Assembly: GCA_943912755.1 (NCBI GenBank)
Contig: CALTWF010000011.1
Coordinates: forward strand, 21,210-85,209
Direction: 5' to 3'
From: an uncultured Pseudomonas sp.
GTDB lineage: Bacteria; Pseudomonadota; Gammaproteobacteria; Pseudomonadales; Pseudomonadaceae
DNA: 64,000 nucleotides
Made by a program: the position numbers and the translations under genes. This document shows, one piece after another, positions 42,293 to 51,694 of this stretch. Within the stretch, counting starts at the first letter, position 1. The number at the start of each line of letters is the position of its first letter. Below the pieces are notes generated by a model. The model ran no database searches. It worked only from the letters and a program-made list of their open reading frames with translations, and was not told the DNA's origin.

Positions 42293-43222
42293 ATGATGAT
42301 TGGCATAAAAAGCATTGCGAGCTACGTTCCGGCCGCCGGCCTGGACAACTACGCACAAGGCGCCAAGTTCGGCAAGGATGAGGAATTCATCCTCGGCAAG
42401 ATCGGCTCGGCCTTCCTGCCTCGCAAATCCGACGAACAGGAAACCTCGGACCTGTGCGTCGAGGCGGTCAACGCCCTGTTCGCCGCCAACCCGACACTGT
42501 CGCGGGACTCCATCGATGCCCTGATCGTCGTCACCCAGAACGGCGACGCCGAGGGCCTGCCGCACACCGCCGCCATCGTCCAGGACAAACTCGGCCTGCC
42601 GACCAACATTGCGGCCTTCGACATTTCCCTGGGCTGTTCCGGCTACGTCTACGGCATCTACGCGCTCAAGGGCTTCATGGAGGCCACCGGCCTGAAGAAC
42701 GGCCTGCTGGTTACCGCCGATCCCTATTCGAAGATCGTCGATCCGGAAGACCGCAACACCACCATGCTCTTCGGTGACGCCGCCACGGCCACCTGGATGG
42801 GCGAGGATCCGCTCTGGGCCCTCGGCAAGTCGGCCTTCGGCACCGACGGTTCCGGTGCCCCGCACCTGAAGGTCACCGATGGCGTGTTCTTCATGAACGG
42901 CCGCCAGGTGTTCAACTTCGCCCTGCTCAAGGTGCCTGCGCACCTGCATGAGCTGCTGGAGCAATCCGGGCTGGCGGCGGACGATATCGACGCCTTCTGC
43001 ATCCACCAGGGCAGCGCGGCGATCGTCGACGCCGTGGCGCGGCGCTTCGAAGACAAGCCGGAGAAGTTCGTCAAGGACATGGTCGAGACCGGCAACACCG
43101 TGTCGTCGAGCATTCCCCTGCTGCTGGAAAAGCACGCCCTGGACGCCACCTGGAAACGTGTGGCGGTGAGTGGCTTCGGCGTGGGCCTGTCGTGGGGCTC
43201 GGCAATTCTCCATCGGCCGTGA
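42293..43222 (+). CDS. FabH-like 3-oxoacyl-ACP synthase III of the flagellar island
   Basis: A 309-residue thiolase-fold condensing enzyme. The catalytic triad is visible: Cys115 in SLGCSGYVYG, His238 in FCIHQGSA and Asn268 in ETGNTVSSS. The HQGS motif differs from the HQAN of housekeeping FabH. No other fatty-acid genes are nearby. Similar genes sit in flagellin glycosylation islands of P. aeruginosa and P. syringae, where they are thought to supply an acyl group for the sugar. The start ATG follows GGAAGCC; a second ATG is the next codon. Confidence 0.88.
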   Translation: MMIGIKSIASYVPAAGLDNYAQGAKFGKDEEFILGKIGSAFLPRKSDEQETSDLCVEAVNALFAANPTLSRDSIDALIVVTQNGDAEGLPHTAAIVQDKLGLPTNIAAFDISLGCSGYVYGIYALKGFMEATGLKNGLLVTADPYSKIVDPEDRNTTMLFGDAATATWMGEDPLWALGKSAFGTDGSGAPHLKVTDGVFFMNGRQVFNFALLKVPAHLHELLEQSGLAADDIDAFCIHQGSAAIVDAVARRFEDKPEKFVKDMVETGNTVSSSIPLLLEKHALDATWKRVAVSGFGVGLSWGSAILHRP

Positions 43223-43278
43223 CCTGACAGGCGGCACGCGGTAATCTCCGGCGTTTCGCAGGCAAGGGATGCTCATCC

Positions 43279-44568
43279 ATGAGCGAGTTTTTCCAGCGCA
43301 ACGCCGAGGTTATCCAGTCACGCTGGCCGTCGCTGTTCGAGCGCCTCGTGCGGGAGGACAGCGACAGCATCGATGCGGTGCTGACCGAGGGCCAGGGCTC
43401 GACCCTGAGCATCGACGGCATCCAGCTCAGCAGCCGGCATGATCGACTTGCCGAGGCGCGCTTCCAGGCTGCCAGCCTGCCTGAGACGCCAGTGCTGCAC
43501 CTCTACGGCACCGGCCTCGGTGATGTGCAGGATGCGTTGCTGCTGCGTCCGCATCTGCAGCGTCTGCATGTGCATGTTCTCAATGGCGCAGTATTCCTCC
43601 TTGTTCTGCATTTGCTCGACCAGAGTGCCTGGCTGGCGGATTCGCGGGTCGAGCTTGGGTATGCCGGCGATGCCGACGAAATCGCCCTGCCATATTTCGC
43701 CCTGCCGGCGGAACTGGTGCTGGCCGACGACTTCAATGCGAAAATCCGCGATCGCCTGATCGGCGAGACCCATCTGGCCTACAACAACCGCAACTTCTCT
43801 AGTGAGGACCCCCACCTGCGCGAGCTGCTGGAGCGCAGCCTGCCGCTGTTGCGTGTGGACCGGGATGTGGCCGGGCTGTTCGGCAGCCGGCCTGGCGAGG
43901 ACATCTTCGTCATCGCCACCGGGCCCAGCCTGCGGGGCCTTCTGCCGGCCCTCAAAAGGGTTCGCGAAGGTGCGCGGCGCCCGTTTTTCATCTGCGTCGA
44001 CACCGCTTACCGACCGCTGCTGGCAGCCGGTATCGAGCCGGATGTGGTGGTCAGCGTCGATCACAAGATCCGCTTGCAACACCTGCCCCCGGAGGCTTCG
44101 GCCAACACCGCGCTGGTCTACCTGCCGATGCTCGATATCGAGACCCTGGCGGCCTGGCGCGGGCCGCGCTATGCCGGCTATTCGCCGAGCATGCTGTACG
44201 ACCCGGTGCGTGCGCGGATTCCGCGGGGGGAGTTGTTCGTGGGTGGCAGTGTCATTCACCCGGCGGTTGACCTGGCGGTGAAGATGGGGGCCGGGAGGAT
44301 CACCCTGTTCGGCGCCGACTTCGCCTTCCCCGGCAATCGCACCCATACCGGTTGGGATGACGGCGTGCTCGGTCCGCAGCTTGCCGTTGCCCGGCACTGG
44401 GTGCTGGACGGACATGGGCAGAGGGTGCGCACCCAGCTGAACTTTCGCGGCTACCTGGTGGAGCTGGAGCGTTTTATCGCCCGCCATCCGCAGGTGGCCT
44501 TCTTCAACACCAGTCGCGCCGGTGCACTGATTGCCGGTACCGATTTCGCTCCGGAGTTTTGCCAATGA
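43279..44568 (+). CDS. Maf-type motility accessory protein (DUF115/MptE-like), probable flagellin glycosyltransferase
   Basis: A 429-residue protein with the DUF115/6-hydroxymethylpterin-pyrophosphokinase-like core (about 165-380) and the loop FVIATGPSLRGLLPALK near 210. The following FFICVDTAYRPLLAAGIEPDVVVSVDHK and FGADFAFPGNRTH are characteristic. Maf proteins transfer pseudaminic or legionaminic acid to Ser/Thr of flagellin in Campylobacter, Helicobacter and Aeromonas, and pse genes lie directly upstream. It ends overlapping the next small gene (ATGA). Confidence 0.87.
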   Translation: MSEFFQRNAEVIQSRWPSLFERLVREDSDSIDAVLTEGQGSTLSIDGIQLSSRHDRLAEARFQAASLPETPVLHLYGTGLGDVQDALLLRPHLQRLHVHVLNGAVFLLVLHLLDQSAWLADSRVELGYAGDADEIALPYFALPAELVLADDFNAKIRDRLIGETHLAYNNRNFSSEDPHLRELLERSLPLLRVDRDVAGLFGSRPGEDIFVIATGPSLRGLLPALKRVREGARRPFFICVDTAYRPLLAAGIEPDVVVSVDHKIRLQHLPPEASANTALVYLPMLDIETLAAWRGPRYAGYSPSMLYDPVRARIPRGELFVGGSVIHPAVDLAVKMGAGRITLFGADFAFPGNRTHTGWDDGVLGPQLAVARHWVLDGHGQRVRTQLNFRGYLVELERFIARHPQVAFFNTSRAGALIAGTDFAPEFCQ

Positions 44569-44825
44569 ATGGCGTGCAGGAAAGTGCCCGTCACTGCGCA
44601 GGTCTGTTTCGCCTGGGGCGTGAGGTCGAGGCGGCGGTGTTAATGGTCGAGCTGCTCGGGTCTGCTTCTGATCTGCTCGTTCGGGCGCCAAAGGTGTTGC
44701 AGGCGCAATTCGCGGCCTTGTTCAGCGCGCTTCTTGCTGCCCAGCAGCGCCAGGACTGGATCGCCCTGGCCGACAGTCTGGAATACGAGTTGGTGAATCT
44801 GATCGAGCAGGCAGTTTCATGGTGA
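44565..44825 (+). CDS. Small helical protein between the Maf gene and fliC
   Basis: An 86-residue, Leu/Ala/Glu-rich, all-helical protein (MNGVQESARHCAGLFRLGRE start, DWIALADSLEYELVNLIEQA end). Its ATG overlaps the stop of the Maf gene, so the two are probably coupled. I recognise no domain; the size and helical pattern are like flagellar chaperones (FliT, FlgN), and the last helix resembles small proteins I recall at this locus in other Pseudomonas. A chaperone or Maf partner role is only a suggestion. Confidence 0.7.
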   Translation: MNGVQESARHCAGLFRLGREVEAAVLMVELLGSASDLLVRAPKVLQAQFAALFSALLAAQQRQDWIALADSLEYELVNLIEQAVSW

Positions 44826-44936
44826 AAGTGTGATGGCTATCACGGCTTAAAAATCCCTTGGCGCTTCGCTCGCTTCGGGCAAGTGCCTGATTTACAAGGA
44901 GTGGCGGTGTGATGGCATTTTTTTTTGAAAAAACCC

Positions 44937-44963
44937 TAAAGCAATCCCCGAACCCGGCGATAA
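44937..44963 (+). promoter_or_regulatory. Predicted FliA (sigma-28) promoter of fliC
   Basis: TAAA (44937-44940), 15 bases, GGCGATAA (44956-44963), one base off the GCCGATAA consensus, about 80 bases before the fliC ATG. Confidence 0.9.
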
Positions 44964-45043
44964 ACATTACGAAGGTTCTCTAGGCCACACCCGGCGGATG
45001 CCAGGGCCGGAAGCCGCAGTATCCATCCAACGAGGAATTCGTC

Positions 45044-45901
45044 ATGGCTTTAACCGTAAACACCAACACCACTTCGCTGGGCGTGCAGAAGAACCTGAAC
45101 AAAGCTTCCGATGCACTGAGCACCTCGATGACTCGCCTGTCTTCCGGCCTGCGCATCAACAGCGCTAAAGACGACGCCGCTGGTCAGCAGATCGCCAACA
45201 AGCTGCAAACCATGGTTACCGGTACCACCGTTGCCATCAAGAACGCCAACGACGGTATCTCGATCGCCCAGACCGCTGAAGGCGCCCTGGGTGAGATGAC
45301 CAACATCCTGCAGCGTATGCGTGAGCTGGCTCTGCAAGCACGTAACGACTCCAACGGTACTTCGGAACGTGCTGCTCTGAACAAGGAGTTCGCGGCCAAG
45401 TCCGACGAACTGACCCGTATCGCTGAATCCACCACCTACGGCACCAACAAGAAGCTGCTGGATGGTAGCAACGCTGCTGAGATGGAGTTCCAGATCGGTG
45501 CAATGACCGGTGACAGCCAGATCCTGAAGATCTCGCTGACCGACAGCTTCGACGCTGCGACCCTGGGCGTCGGCACTGGCACCCTGGCGATTTCGGGTAC
45601 TTCCGACGCCGACGTTCACACCGCTGTTGACACTGCTATCGACGCGATCGACAGCGCTCTGCAAACCATCGACGACACCAAGTCGGACCTGGGTGCTATC
45701 CAGAACCGTTTCTCCAGCACCATCAACAACCTGCAGAGCATGAACGAGAACTCGTCTGCTGCCCAGGGTCGTGTACAGGATACCGACTTCGCCGCAGAGA
45801 CTGCTCAGCTGACCAAGCAGCAAACCCTGCAGCAAGCGTCCACCGCAGTTCTGGCCCAGGCCAACCAGCTGCCATCTGCTGTACTGAAACTGCTTCAGTA
45901 A
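45044..45901 (+). CDS. fliC: Flagellin FliC
   Basis: A 285-residue flagellin, short even for Pseudomonas, with intact N-terminal (1-140) and C-terminal (200-285) D0/D1 domains and only a small central variable region (about 145-200). The immune epitope flg22 spans residues 30-51 with the core RINSAKDDAAG; its position 19 is Gln rather than the usual Leu. The C-terminus ends LPSAVLKLLQ. The Ser/Thr-rich centre would carry the glycans. Codon use favours T-ending Ala/Gly codons unlike neighbours, as in highly expressed genes. It has its own promoter and terminator. Confidence 0.98.
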   Translation: MALTVNTNTTSLGVQKNLNKASDALSTSMTRLSSGLRINSAKDDAAGQQIANKLQTMVTGTTVAIKNANDGISIAQTAEGALGEMTNILQRMRELALQARNDSNGTSERAALNKEFAAKSDELTRIAESTTYGTNKKLLDGSNAAEMEFQIGAMTGDSQILKISLTDSFDAATLGVGTGTLAISGTSDADVHTAVDTAIDAIDSALQTIDDTKSDLGAIQNRFSSTINNLQSMNENSSAAQGRVQDTDFAAETAQLTKQQTLQQASTAVLAQANQLPSAVLKLLQ

Positions 45902-45914
45902 TAGCTACGATGAA

Positions 45915-45950
45915 GAGCGAGGGGGTGCGCGAGCATTCCCTCGCTTTTTA
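45915..45950 (+). terminator. Rho-independent terminator of fliC
   Basis: GAGCGAGGG (45915-45923) pairs with CCCTCGCTT (45938-45946), followed by a T run. Confidence 0.85.
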
Positions 45951-45968
45951 CTTTGGAGGTGATGGGCG

Positions 45969-46340
45969 ATGGACATGAGCGTCAGATTGAACGCGTCTTA
46001 CCCGGCTCCGGCGGCAGCTGTGGCCCAGCAGGAAAGAACTGCTGAACAGGGTGCGTCCGAAAATGTCTACAGCAAGCCGAGCCTTGCGGCTGTGGACGAA
46101 AACAAACAGGAAGCCGACACCGGCCACTTGCAGGTTGCGGTGAAGGGGCTTCAGGATTACGTCCAGTCGTTGCAGCGCAACCTGGAGTTTTCGGTGGATG
46201 ACTCCACCGGAACAACCGTCGTTAAGGTGATTGCCCGTGACAGTGGCGAGGTGATTCGGCAGATTCCGTCCGAAACCGCTCTGGAATTGGCGAAGAGCCT
46301 GCAAGACGTCAATAGTCTGCTTTTCGACGAAAAAGTCTGA
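45969..46340 (+). CDS. flaG: FlaG family flagellar protein
   Basis: A 123-residue FlaG protein, implicated in filament length control. The first 45 residues are low-complexity (Ala/Glu/Gln-rich). The C-terminal domain (about 55-120) has the typical VKGLQDYVQSLQRNLEFSVDDSTG and VIRQIPSETALELAKSL. GGAGGTG precedes the ATG. The order fliC-flaG-fliD is standard for Pseudomonas. Confidence 0.93.
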   Translation: MDMSVRLNASYPAPAAAVAQQERTAEQGASENVYSKPSLAAVDENKQEADTGHLQVAVKGLQDYVQSLQRNLEFSVDDSTGTTVVKVIARDSGEVIRQIPSETALELAKSLQDVNSLLFDEKV

Positions 46341-46421
46341 AAGCGGTACGAAAATTGATGCAAGGCTGCGTCATCAGGTAATGGTCAAGCGTTTGGCGCA
46401 AGCCAATAAAAGGAGATAGTA

Positions 46422-47822
46422 ATGGCAAGTCCCATTTTGCCTGCCCTCGGCCTCGGCAGTGGTCTGGATACCACTGCAATCGTCAAGGCCCTGGCGGACG
46501 CCGAAAAAACGCCGAGACAGAACCAGATCGACCGGCAGACAAAGGCCAATACGGCCTCGATTTCCGCTATCGGCACCCTGAAGAGCGCACTCACCACGTT
46601 CACGACGGCGCTGGAAAAACTCGGTAGCACCACCACCCCACAGTTTATCGGCTATGCCGCCACCTCGGCTGACGAGAAGGTCGTCAAGGCGACGGCCAGC
46701 AGCTCTGCGGTCTCGGGTAGTTACACCGTCAAGGTGAACGAGCTTGCCACCTCGTCCAAGGTTGCCAGCCAGCGCTTCGCCGACAGCAGTGCTTCGATCA
46801 GCGAAGGGACTCTGCAGATCACCCAGAACGACACGGTCTACGAGGTCAAGATCGAAGCCGGCGCGACCCTGCAATCGGTGCGCGACTCGATCAACGCCGA
46901 GCTGGGTGCCAAGGGCATCACGGCTAACATCATCAATGATGGCAAGGGCTCGCGTTTGGTCTTCGGCTCAACCACCACCGGTCTGGGGTCGGATATTTCC
47001 GTAGGCGGTATCGATGAGCTGATCATCGATGGCGAAACGCAGATGTCAGGTGCGGGCGCCGGTTTCGTTAGTGCACTGGCTCAGGATGCCTCGTTCACCG
47101 TCGATGGTATGACGCTGACCAGCAAGAGCAACAAGGTCGAGAATGCCATTAGTGGTCTGACCCTCGAGCTGGTCAGCAAGAACGTGGAAACCACTGTGAC
47201 CGTGGCAACCAACAACGACGGCCTGAAAAAATCCGTGCAAGCCTTCGTCGATGCCTACAACGCCTTGGTGACGACCATCACCAGTCTCAGTCAGACGCCA
47301 AAGAACGCAGATGGCACCATGGGTACTGCGCCGGCGCTGGCGGGTGACGCAATGGCGCGCAGCATGCTCACAGCGCTGCGCAACGAGCTGACGGTGGAGG
47401 GAACCGGTGGTAACGGTACGCTGAAGGTATTGTCCCAGCTTGGTATCAATACGGTGCAGAGCACCGGTTTGCTGGAGCTCGACAGCACCAAGTTCACCGC
47501 TGCCTTGAACACCCAGAAGTTGGGTAGCGAGATTCAGAGTCTGTTTTCGGGTGAAGATGGCATTGCCACGCGCATGACCAACGCGCTCGCTTCCTACAGC
47601 GGGACTGACGGCCTGCTCAATGATCGTTCCAAGGTGCTGGAATCTGCCAAGAAAAACCTGGCGACCCAGCAGGCGAATCTGGATGTGCGCATCACGGCGC
47701 TGACTGCCTCGCTGACCAAGAAATACAACGCCATGGACACCTTGGTAGGGCGGCTCAACGCTCAGCGTGACAACATCACTTCCATTTTTGACGCCATGGC
47801 AGCGCAGCAGAAGAACTCCTGA
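46422..47822 (+). CDS. fliD: Filament cap protein FliD
   Basis: A 466-residue filament cap that folds incoming flagellin at the tip. The N-terminal FliD_N domain has LPALGLGSGLDTTAIVKALADAE. The C-terminal FliD_C domain (about 225-455) has LKKSVQAFVDAYNALVTTI and ends in the coiled coil with KKYNAMDTLVGRLNAQRDNI. AAAGGAG precedes the ATG. A terminator follows. FliT-like and FliS chaperones are encoded downstream. Confidence 0.97.
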   Translation: MASPILPALGLGSGLDTTAIVKALADAEKTPRQNQIDRQTKANTASISAIGTLKSALTTFTTALEKLGSTTTPQFIGYAATSADEKVVKATASSSAVSGSYTVKVNELATSSKVASQRFADSSASISEGTLQITQNDTVYEVKIEAGATLQSVRDSINAELGAKGITANIINDGKGSRLVFGSTTTGLGSDISVGGIDELIIDGETQMSGAGAGFVSALAQDASFTVDGMTLTSKSNKVENAISGLTLELVSKNVETTVTVATNNDGLKKSVQAFVDAYNALVTTITSLSQTPKNADGTMGTAPALAGDAMARSMLTALRNELTVEGTGGNGTLKVLSQLGINTVQSTGLLELDSTKFTAALNTQKLGSEIQSLFSGEDGIATRMTNALASYSGTDGLLNDRSKVLESAKKNLATQQANLDVRITALTASLTKKYNAMDTLVGRLNAQRDNITSIFDAMAAQQKNS

Positions 47823-47837
47823 TTCTTCGCAGGCGCC

Positions 47838-47878
47838 AAAAGCCCGACATCGCACTTGCTGCCTGTCGGGCTTTTTTC
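47838..47878 (+). terminator. Rho-independent terminator of fliD
   Basis: AAAGCCCGACA pairs with TGTCGGGCTTT and runs into six T residues. Confidence 0.92.
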
Positions 47879-47886
47879 ATGACGAC

Positions 47887-47913
47887 TAAAGTTTTTTGAC
47901 GCGGGGTCGATAG
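47887..47913 (+). promoter_or_regulatory. Predicted FliA (sigma-28) promoter of fliS
   Basis: TAAA (47887-47890), 15 bases, GTCGATAG (47906-47913), against GCCGATAA. It lies between the fliD terminator and fliS, which makes a separate fliS transcript plausible. Confidence 0.65.
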
Positions 47914-47948
47914 CCCGGTCATACGGCAACTTGTATTGAGGTATAAGC

Positions 47949-48332
47949 ATGAATCCGATGTTGGCCCTGCGGCAGTATCAGAAAATCAGCGCTCAGGCGC
48001 AGACTTCCGAAGCCAGCCCGCACCGCCTGGTGCAAATGCTGATGGAGGGTGGTCTGGATCGTATAGCTCAGGCCAAGGGCACGCTCGAACGTGGTGACCT
48101 GGCTGGCAAGGGCATCGCCATTGGCAAGGCCATTGGCATTGTCGGTGGTCTGCGGGAGGGTCTGGATCGCGACAAAATGACACCCGAGCTCGAGCGCCTT
48201 GATGCCTTGTACCTGTACATGACGCGCCGCCTTAGCGAAGCCAACGCCCAGAACGACGCCGATGCCCTGAACGAAGTGGCCGATCTGTTGACCACGGTCA
48301 AGGAAGGCTGGGACGCGGTCGCCCCACAATAA
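47949..48332 (+). CDS. fliS: Flagellin export chaperone FliS
   Basis: A 127-residue four-helix chaperone that binds the C-terminus of FliC and prevents early polymerisation. It has the N-terminal ALRQYQKISAQAQTSEASPHRLVQMLMEGGLDRI and a central helix DALYLYMTRRLSEAN. The length is normal. It is followed by the fliT-like gene after 23 bases. Confidence 0.96.
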   Translation: MNPMLALRQYQKISAQAQTSEASPHRLVQMLMEGGLDRIAQAKGTLERGDLAGKGIAIGKAIGIVGGLREGLDRDKMTPELERLDALYLYMTRRLSEANAQNDADALNEVADLLTTVKEGWDAVAPQ

Positions 48333-48355
48333 CCAGTTGCGATGAGGATATCGTG

Positions 48356-48652
48356 ATGAGTGCTGTGCTCAAGCGAATCGAGGAAACCCGGGAAGCATTG
48401 GTTGGCGCACTGGCCAATCGCGACTGGGAGGCAGTGGGTGAGCTGGATCAGGCTTGCCGCGCCTGCATGGACGAAGTGATGAGCGCGGAAGTGGTCGACG
48501 AAGAAGCGCTGCGGGACAACCTCCAGGATCTGCTGGGGGTCTATCGGCAGTTGATCGATGTGGCAACGGAAGAACGTCAGGCTATTGCCGACGAGATGTC
48601 CAAGATCAAGCAGGCGCAACAGGCGACAAAGGTATACCATCTGTACCGCTGA
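48356..48652 (+). CDS. fliT: FliT-like flagellar chaperone
   Basis: A 98-residue, fully helical, acidic protein downstream of fliS, the usual place of the FliD chaperone FliT in Pseudomonas. It has helices around RIEETREALVGALANRDWEAV and LLGVYRQLIDVATEERQAIADE. Similarity to enteric FliT is weak, so the assignment rests on size, fold type and position. The ATG at 48356 is preferred over GTG at 48353 because GAGG then lies nine bases upstream. Confidence 0.75.
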   Translation: MSAVLKRIEETREALVGALANRDWEAVGELDQACRACMDEVMSAEVVDEEALRDNLQDLLGVYRQLIDVATEERQAIADEMSKIKQAQQATKVYHLYR

Positions 48653-48685
48653 CGGTTGATCGAAAATCAGTTACGCGCCATAAAT

Positions 48686-48714
48686 TTGACTGTGAAAGGT
48701 TTTTTGACTTAACT
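48686..48714 (+). promoter_or_regulatory. Possible sigma-70 promoter of fleQ
   Basis: TTGACT (48686-48691), 17 bases, TTAACT (48709-48714), about 110 bases before fleQ. fleQ is at the top of the cascade and is transcribed by the housekeeping sigma factor in P. aeruginosa. Confidence 0.5.
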
Positions 48715-48821
48715 AGTGGCTGTTTTCTAATTTCAGACGTCGGAACACTGACCGTTCAGTCGGAATGATGTCGAGCATGCCCTTCGAAGGGCCTCGAGTT
48801 GACTAGGGAAGTTGCTATTGC

Positions 48822-50297
<1,476 letters not shown>

Positions 50298-50352
50298 CGC
50301 CTGCTGCTTGCCCGGGCGTTCAAGCGCCGTTGCAAAGCCTTTGTTTTTGTAT

Positions 50353-50382
50353 GGCCAAAGCCCGCTTCTGCGGGCTTTGGCC
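50353..50382 (+). terminator. Terminator-like hairpin after fleQ
   Basis: GGCCAAAGCCCGC (50353-50365) pairs perfectly with GCGGGCTTTGGCC (50370-50382) around TTCT; the tail is CGTCTT. Confidence 0.8.
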
Positions 50383-50420
50383 GTCTTGCAGTCGGCTCCG
50401 CAACATGACGGAAAAGTTTC

Positions 50421-50436
50421 CGGCATGGCTATTGCT
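50421..50436 (+). promoter_or_regulatory. Predicted sigma-54 promoter of fleSR
   Basis: CGGCAT, five bases, TTGCT, with GG-N10-GC spacing, about 50 bases before fleS. FleQ/RpoN control of fleSR is established in P. aeruginosa. Confidence 0.7.
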
Positions 50437-50488
50437 ACATCGCTCTCCACATACCGGTTTATGACGGTAAGCCATGCGAGAGAGCACG

Positions 50489-51694
50489 ATGCCCCACGCC
50501 GCCATCACTTCCCCCGAGCCGCAACGTCAGGATGTTGCCGAGCAGCAAGGCCGCGTCGGCCTGGAGCAGGCGTTCGCCCTGTTCGACCAGATGTCCACCC
50601 AACTGAGCCAGTCCTACAACCTGCTCGAAGCCCGGGTCACTGAGCTCAAGGGCGAGCTGGAAGTGGTCAGTGCCCAGCGCATGGCCGAGCTGGCGGAGAA
50701 GGAGCGCCTGGCCAACCGCCTGCAGAACCTGCTGGACCTGCTGCCGGGTGGCGTGATCGTGATCGACGGTCATGGCCTGGTTCGCGAGGCGAATCCTGCG
50801 GCCTGCGAGTTGCTGGGCGAGCCGCTGTTGGGTGAGTTGTGGCGACAGGTGATCGCGCGCAGCTTCGCGCCGCGCGAGGACGATGGTCACGAAATCTCCC
50901 TGCGCGATGGCCGGCGCCTGTCCATTTCCACGCGTTCCCTGGATGCCGAGCCGGGTCAACTGGTGCTGCTCAACGACCTGACCGAAACCCGTCATCTGCA
51001 GGCTCAGCTGGCTCGCCACGAACGCCTCTCTACCCTGGGGCGCATGGTCGCGTCGCTGGCCCACCAGATCCGTACGCCGCTATCGACGGCCATGCTCTAT
51101 GCCAGCCACCTGGCCGAGCAGGATCTGCCCCTGGAGACTCGCCAGCGTTTCGCCGGCAACCTCAAGGAGCGCCTGCATGAGCTGGAGCATCAGGTCCGCG
51201 ACATGCTGGTATTCGCCCGCGGCGAGCTGCCATTGACCGACCGGCTGACGCCCAAGGCGCTGTTCCAGGCCTTGCAGCAGGCGGCCCAGACCCAGGTCCA
51301 TGGGCATCACGTGCGCTGGCAGTGCGACAGCCATCTGGGTGAGCTGCTGTGCAACCGCGACACGCTGGTCGGTGCGCTGCTCAACCTGCTGGAGAACGCC
51401 TTGCAGGCCAGCAACGGTTGCGCCCGCTTGAAGATTCACCTGTATCGGCGCGGTGCCACCCTGCGCCTGTGTGTCAGTGATGCCGGCAGCGGCATCGACA
51501 GCGAGCTGTTGCAGCGCCTCGGCGAACCCTTCATCACCACCAAGGCAACGGGAACCGGGCTTGGCCTGGCGGTGGTCAAGGCGGTTGCCCGGGCTCATCA
51601 GGGTGAGTTGTACCTGCGCTCGCGAAGCGGGCGGGGCACTTGCGCGATTGTCAGTCTGCCGTTGATCGGTGCCGCAGGCGAGGTGTCGGCATGA
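50489..51694 (+). CDS. fleS: Sensor histidine kinase FleS
   Basis: A 401-residue soluble kinase with no membrane segment. A coiled-coil start is followed by a PAS domain (about 75-170, LPGGVIVIDGHGLVREANPAACELLG). The phospho-acceptor helix has the H-box SLAHQIRTPLSTAM, and the ATPase domain has LLNLLENALQAS, DAGSGID and GTGLGLAV. ATG at 50489 is chosen because GAGAGAG lies upstream and MPHAA is the usual start; ATG at 50474 would add five residues. Its stop overlaps the fleR start. Confidence 0.95.
   Translation: MPHAAITSPEPQRQDVAEQQGRVGLEQAFALFDQMSTQLSQSYNLLEARVTELKGELEVVSAQRMAELAEKERLANRLQNLLDLLPGGVIVIDGHGLVREANPAACELLGEPLLGELWRQVIARSFAPREDDGHEISLRDGRRLSISTRSLDAEPGQLVLLNDLTETRHLQAQLARHERLSTLGRMVASLAHQIRTPLSTAMLYASHLAEQDLPLETRQRFAGNLKERLHELEHQVRDMLVFARGELPLTDRLTPKALFQALQQAAQTQVHGHHVRWQCDSHLGELLCNRDTLVGALLNLLENALQASNGCARLKIHLYRRGATLRLCVSDAGSGIDSELLQRLGEPFITTKATGTGLGLAVVKAVARAHQGELYLRSRSGRGTCAIVSLPLIGAAGEVSA

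Noticed and set aside
42293..43222. Housekeeping FabH
   Set aside because: It has HQGS rather than HQAN, stands alone without fab genes, and lies in the flagellar island.
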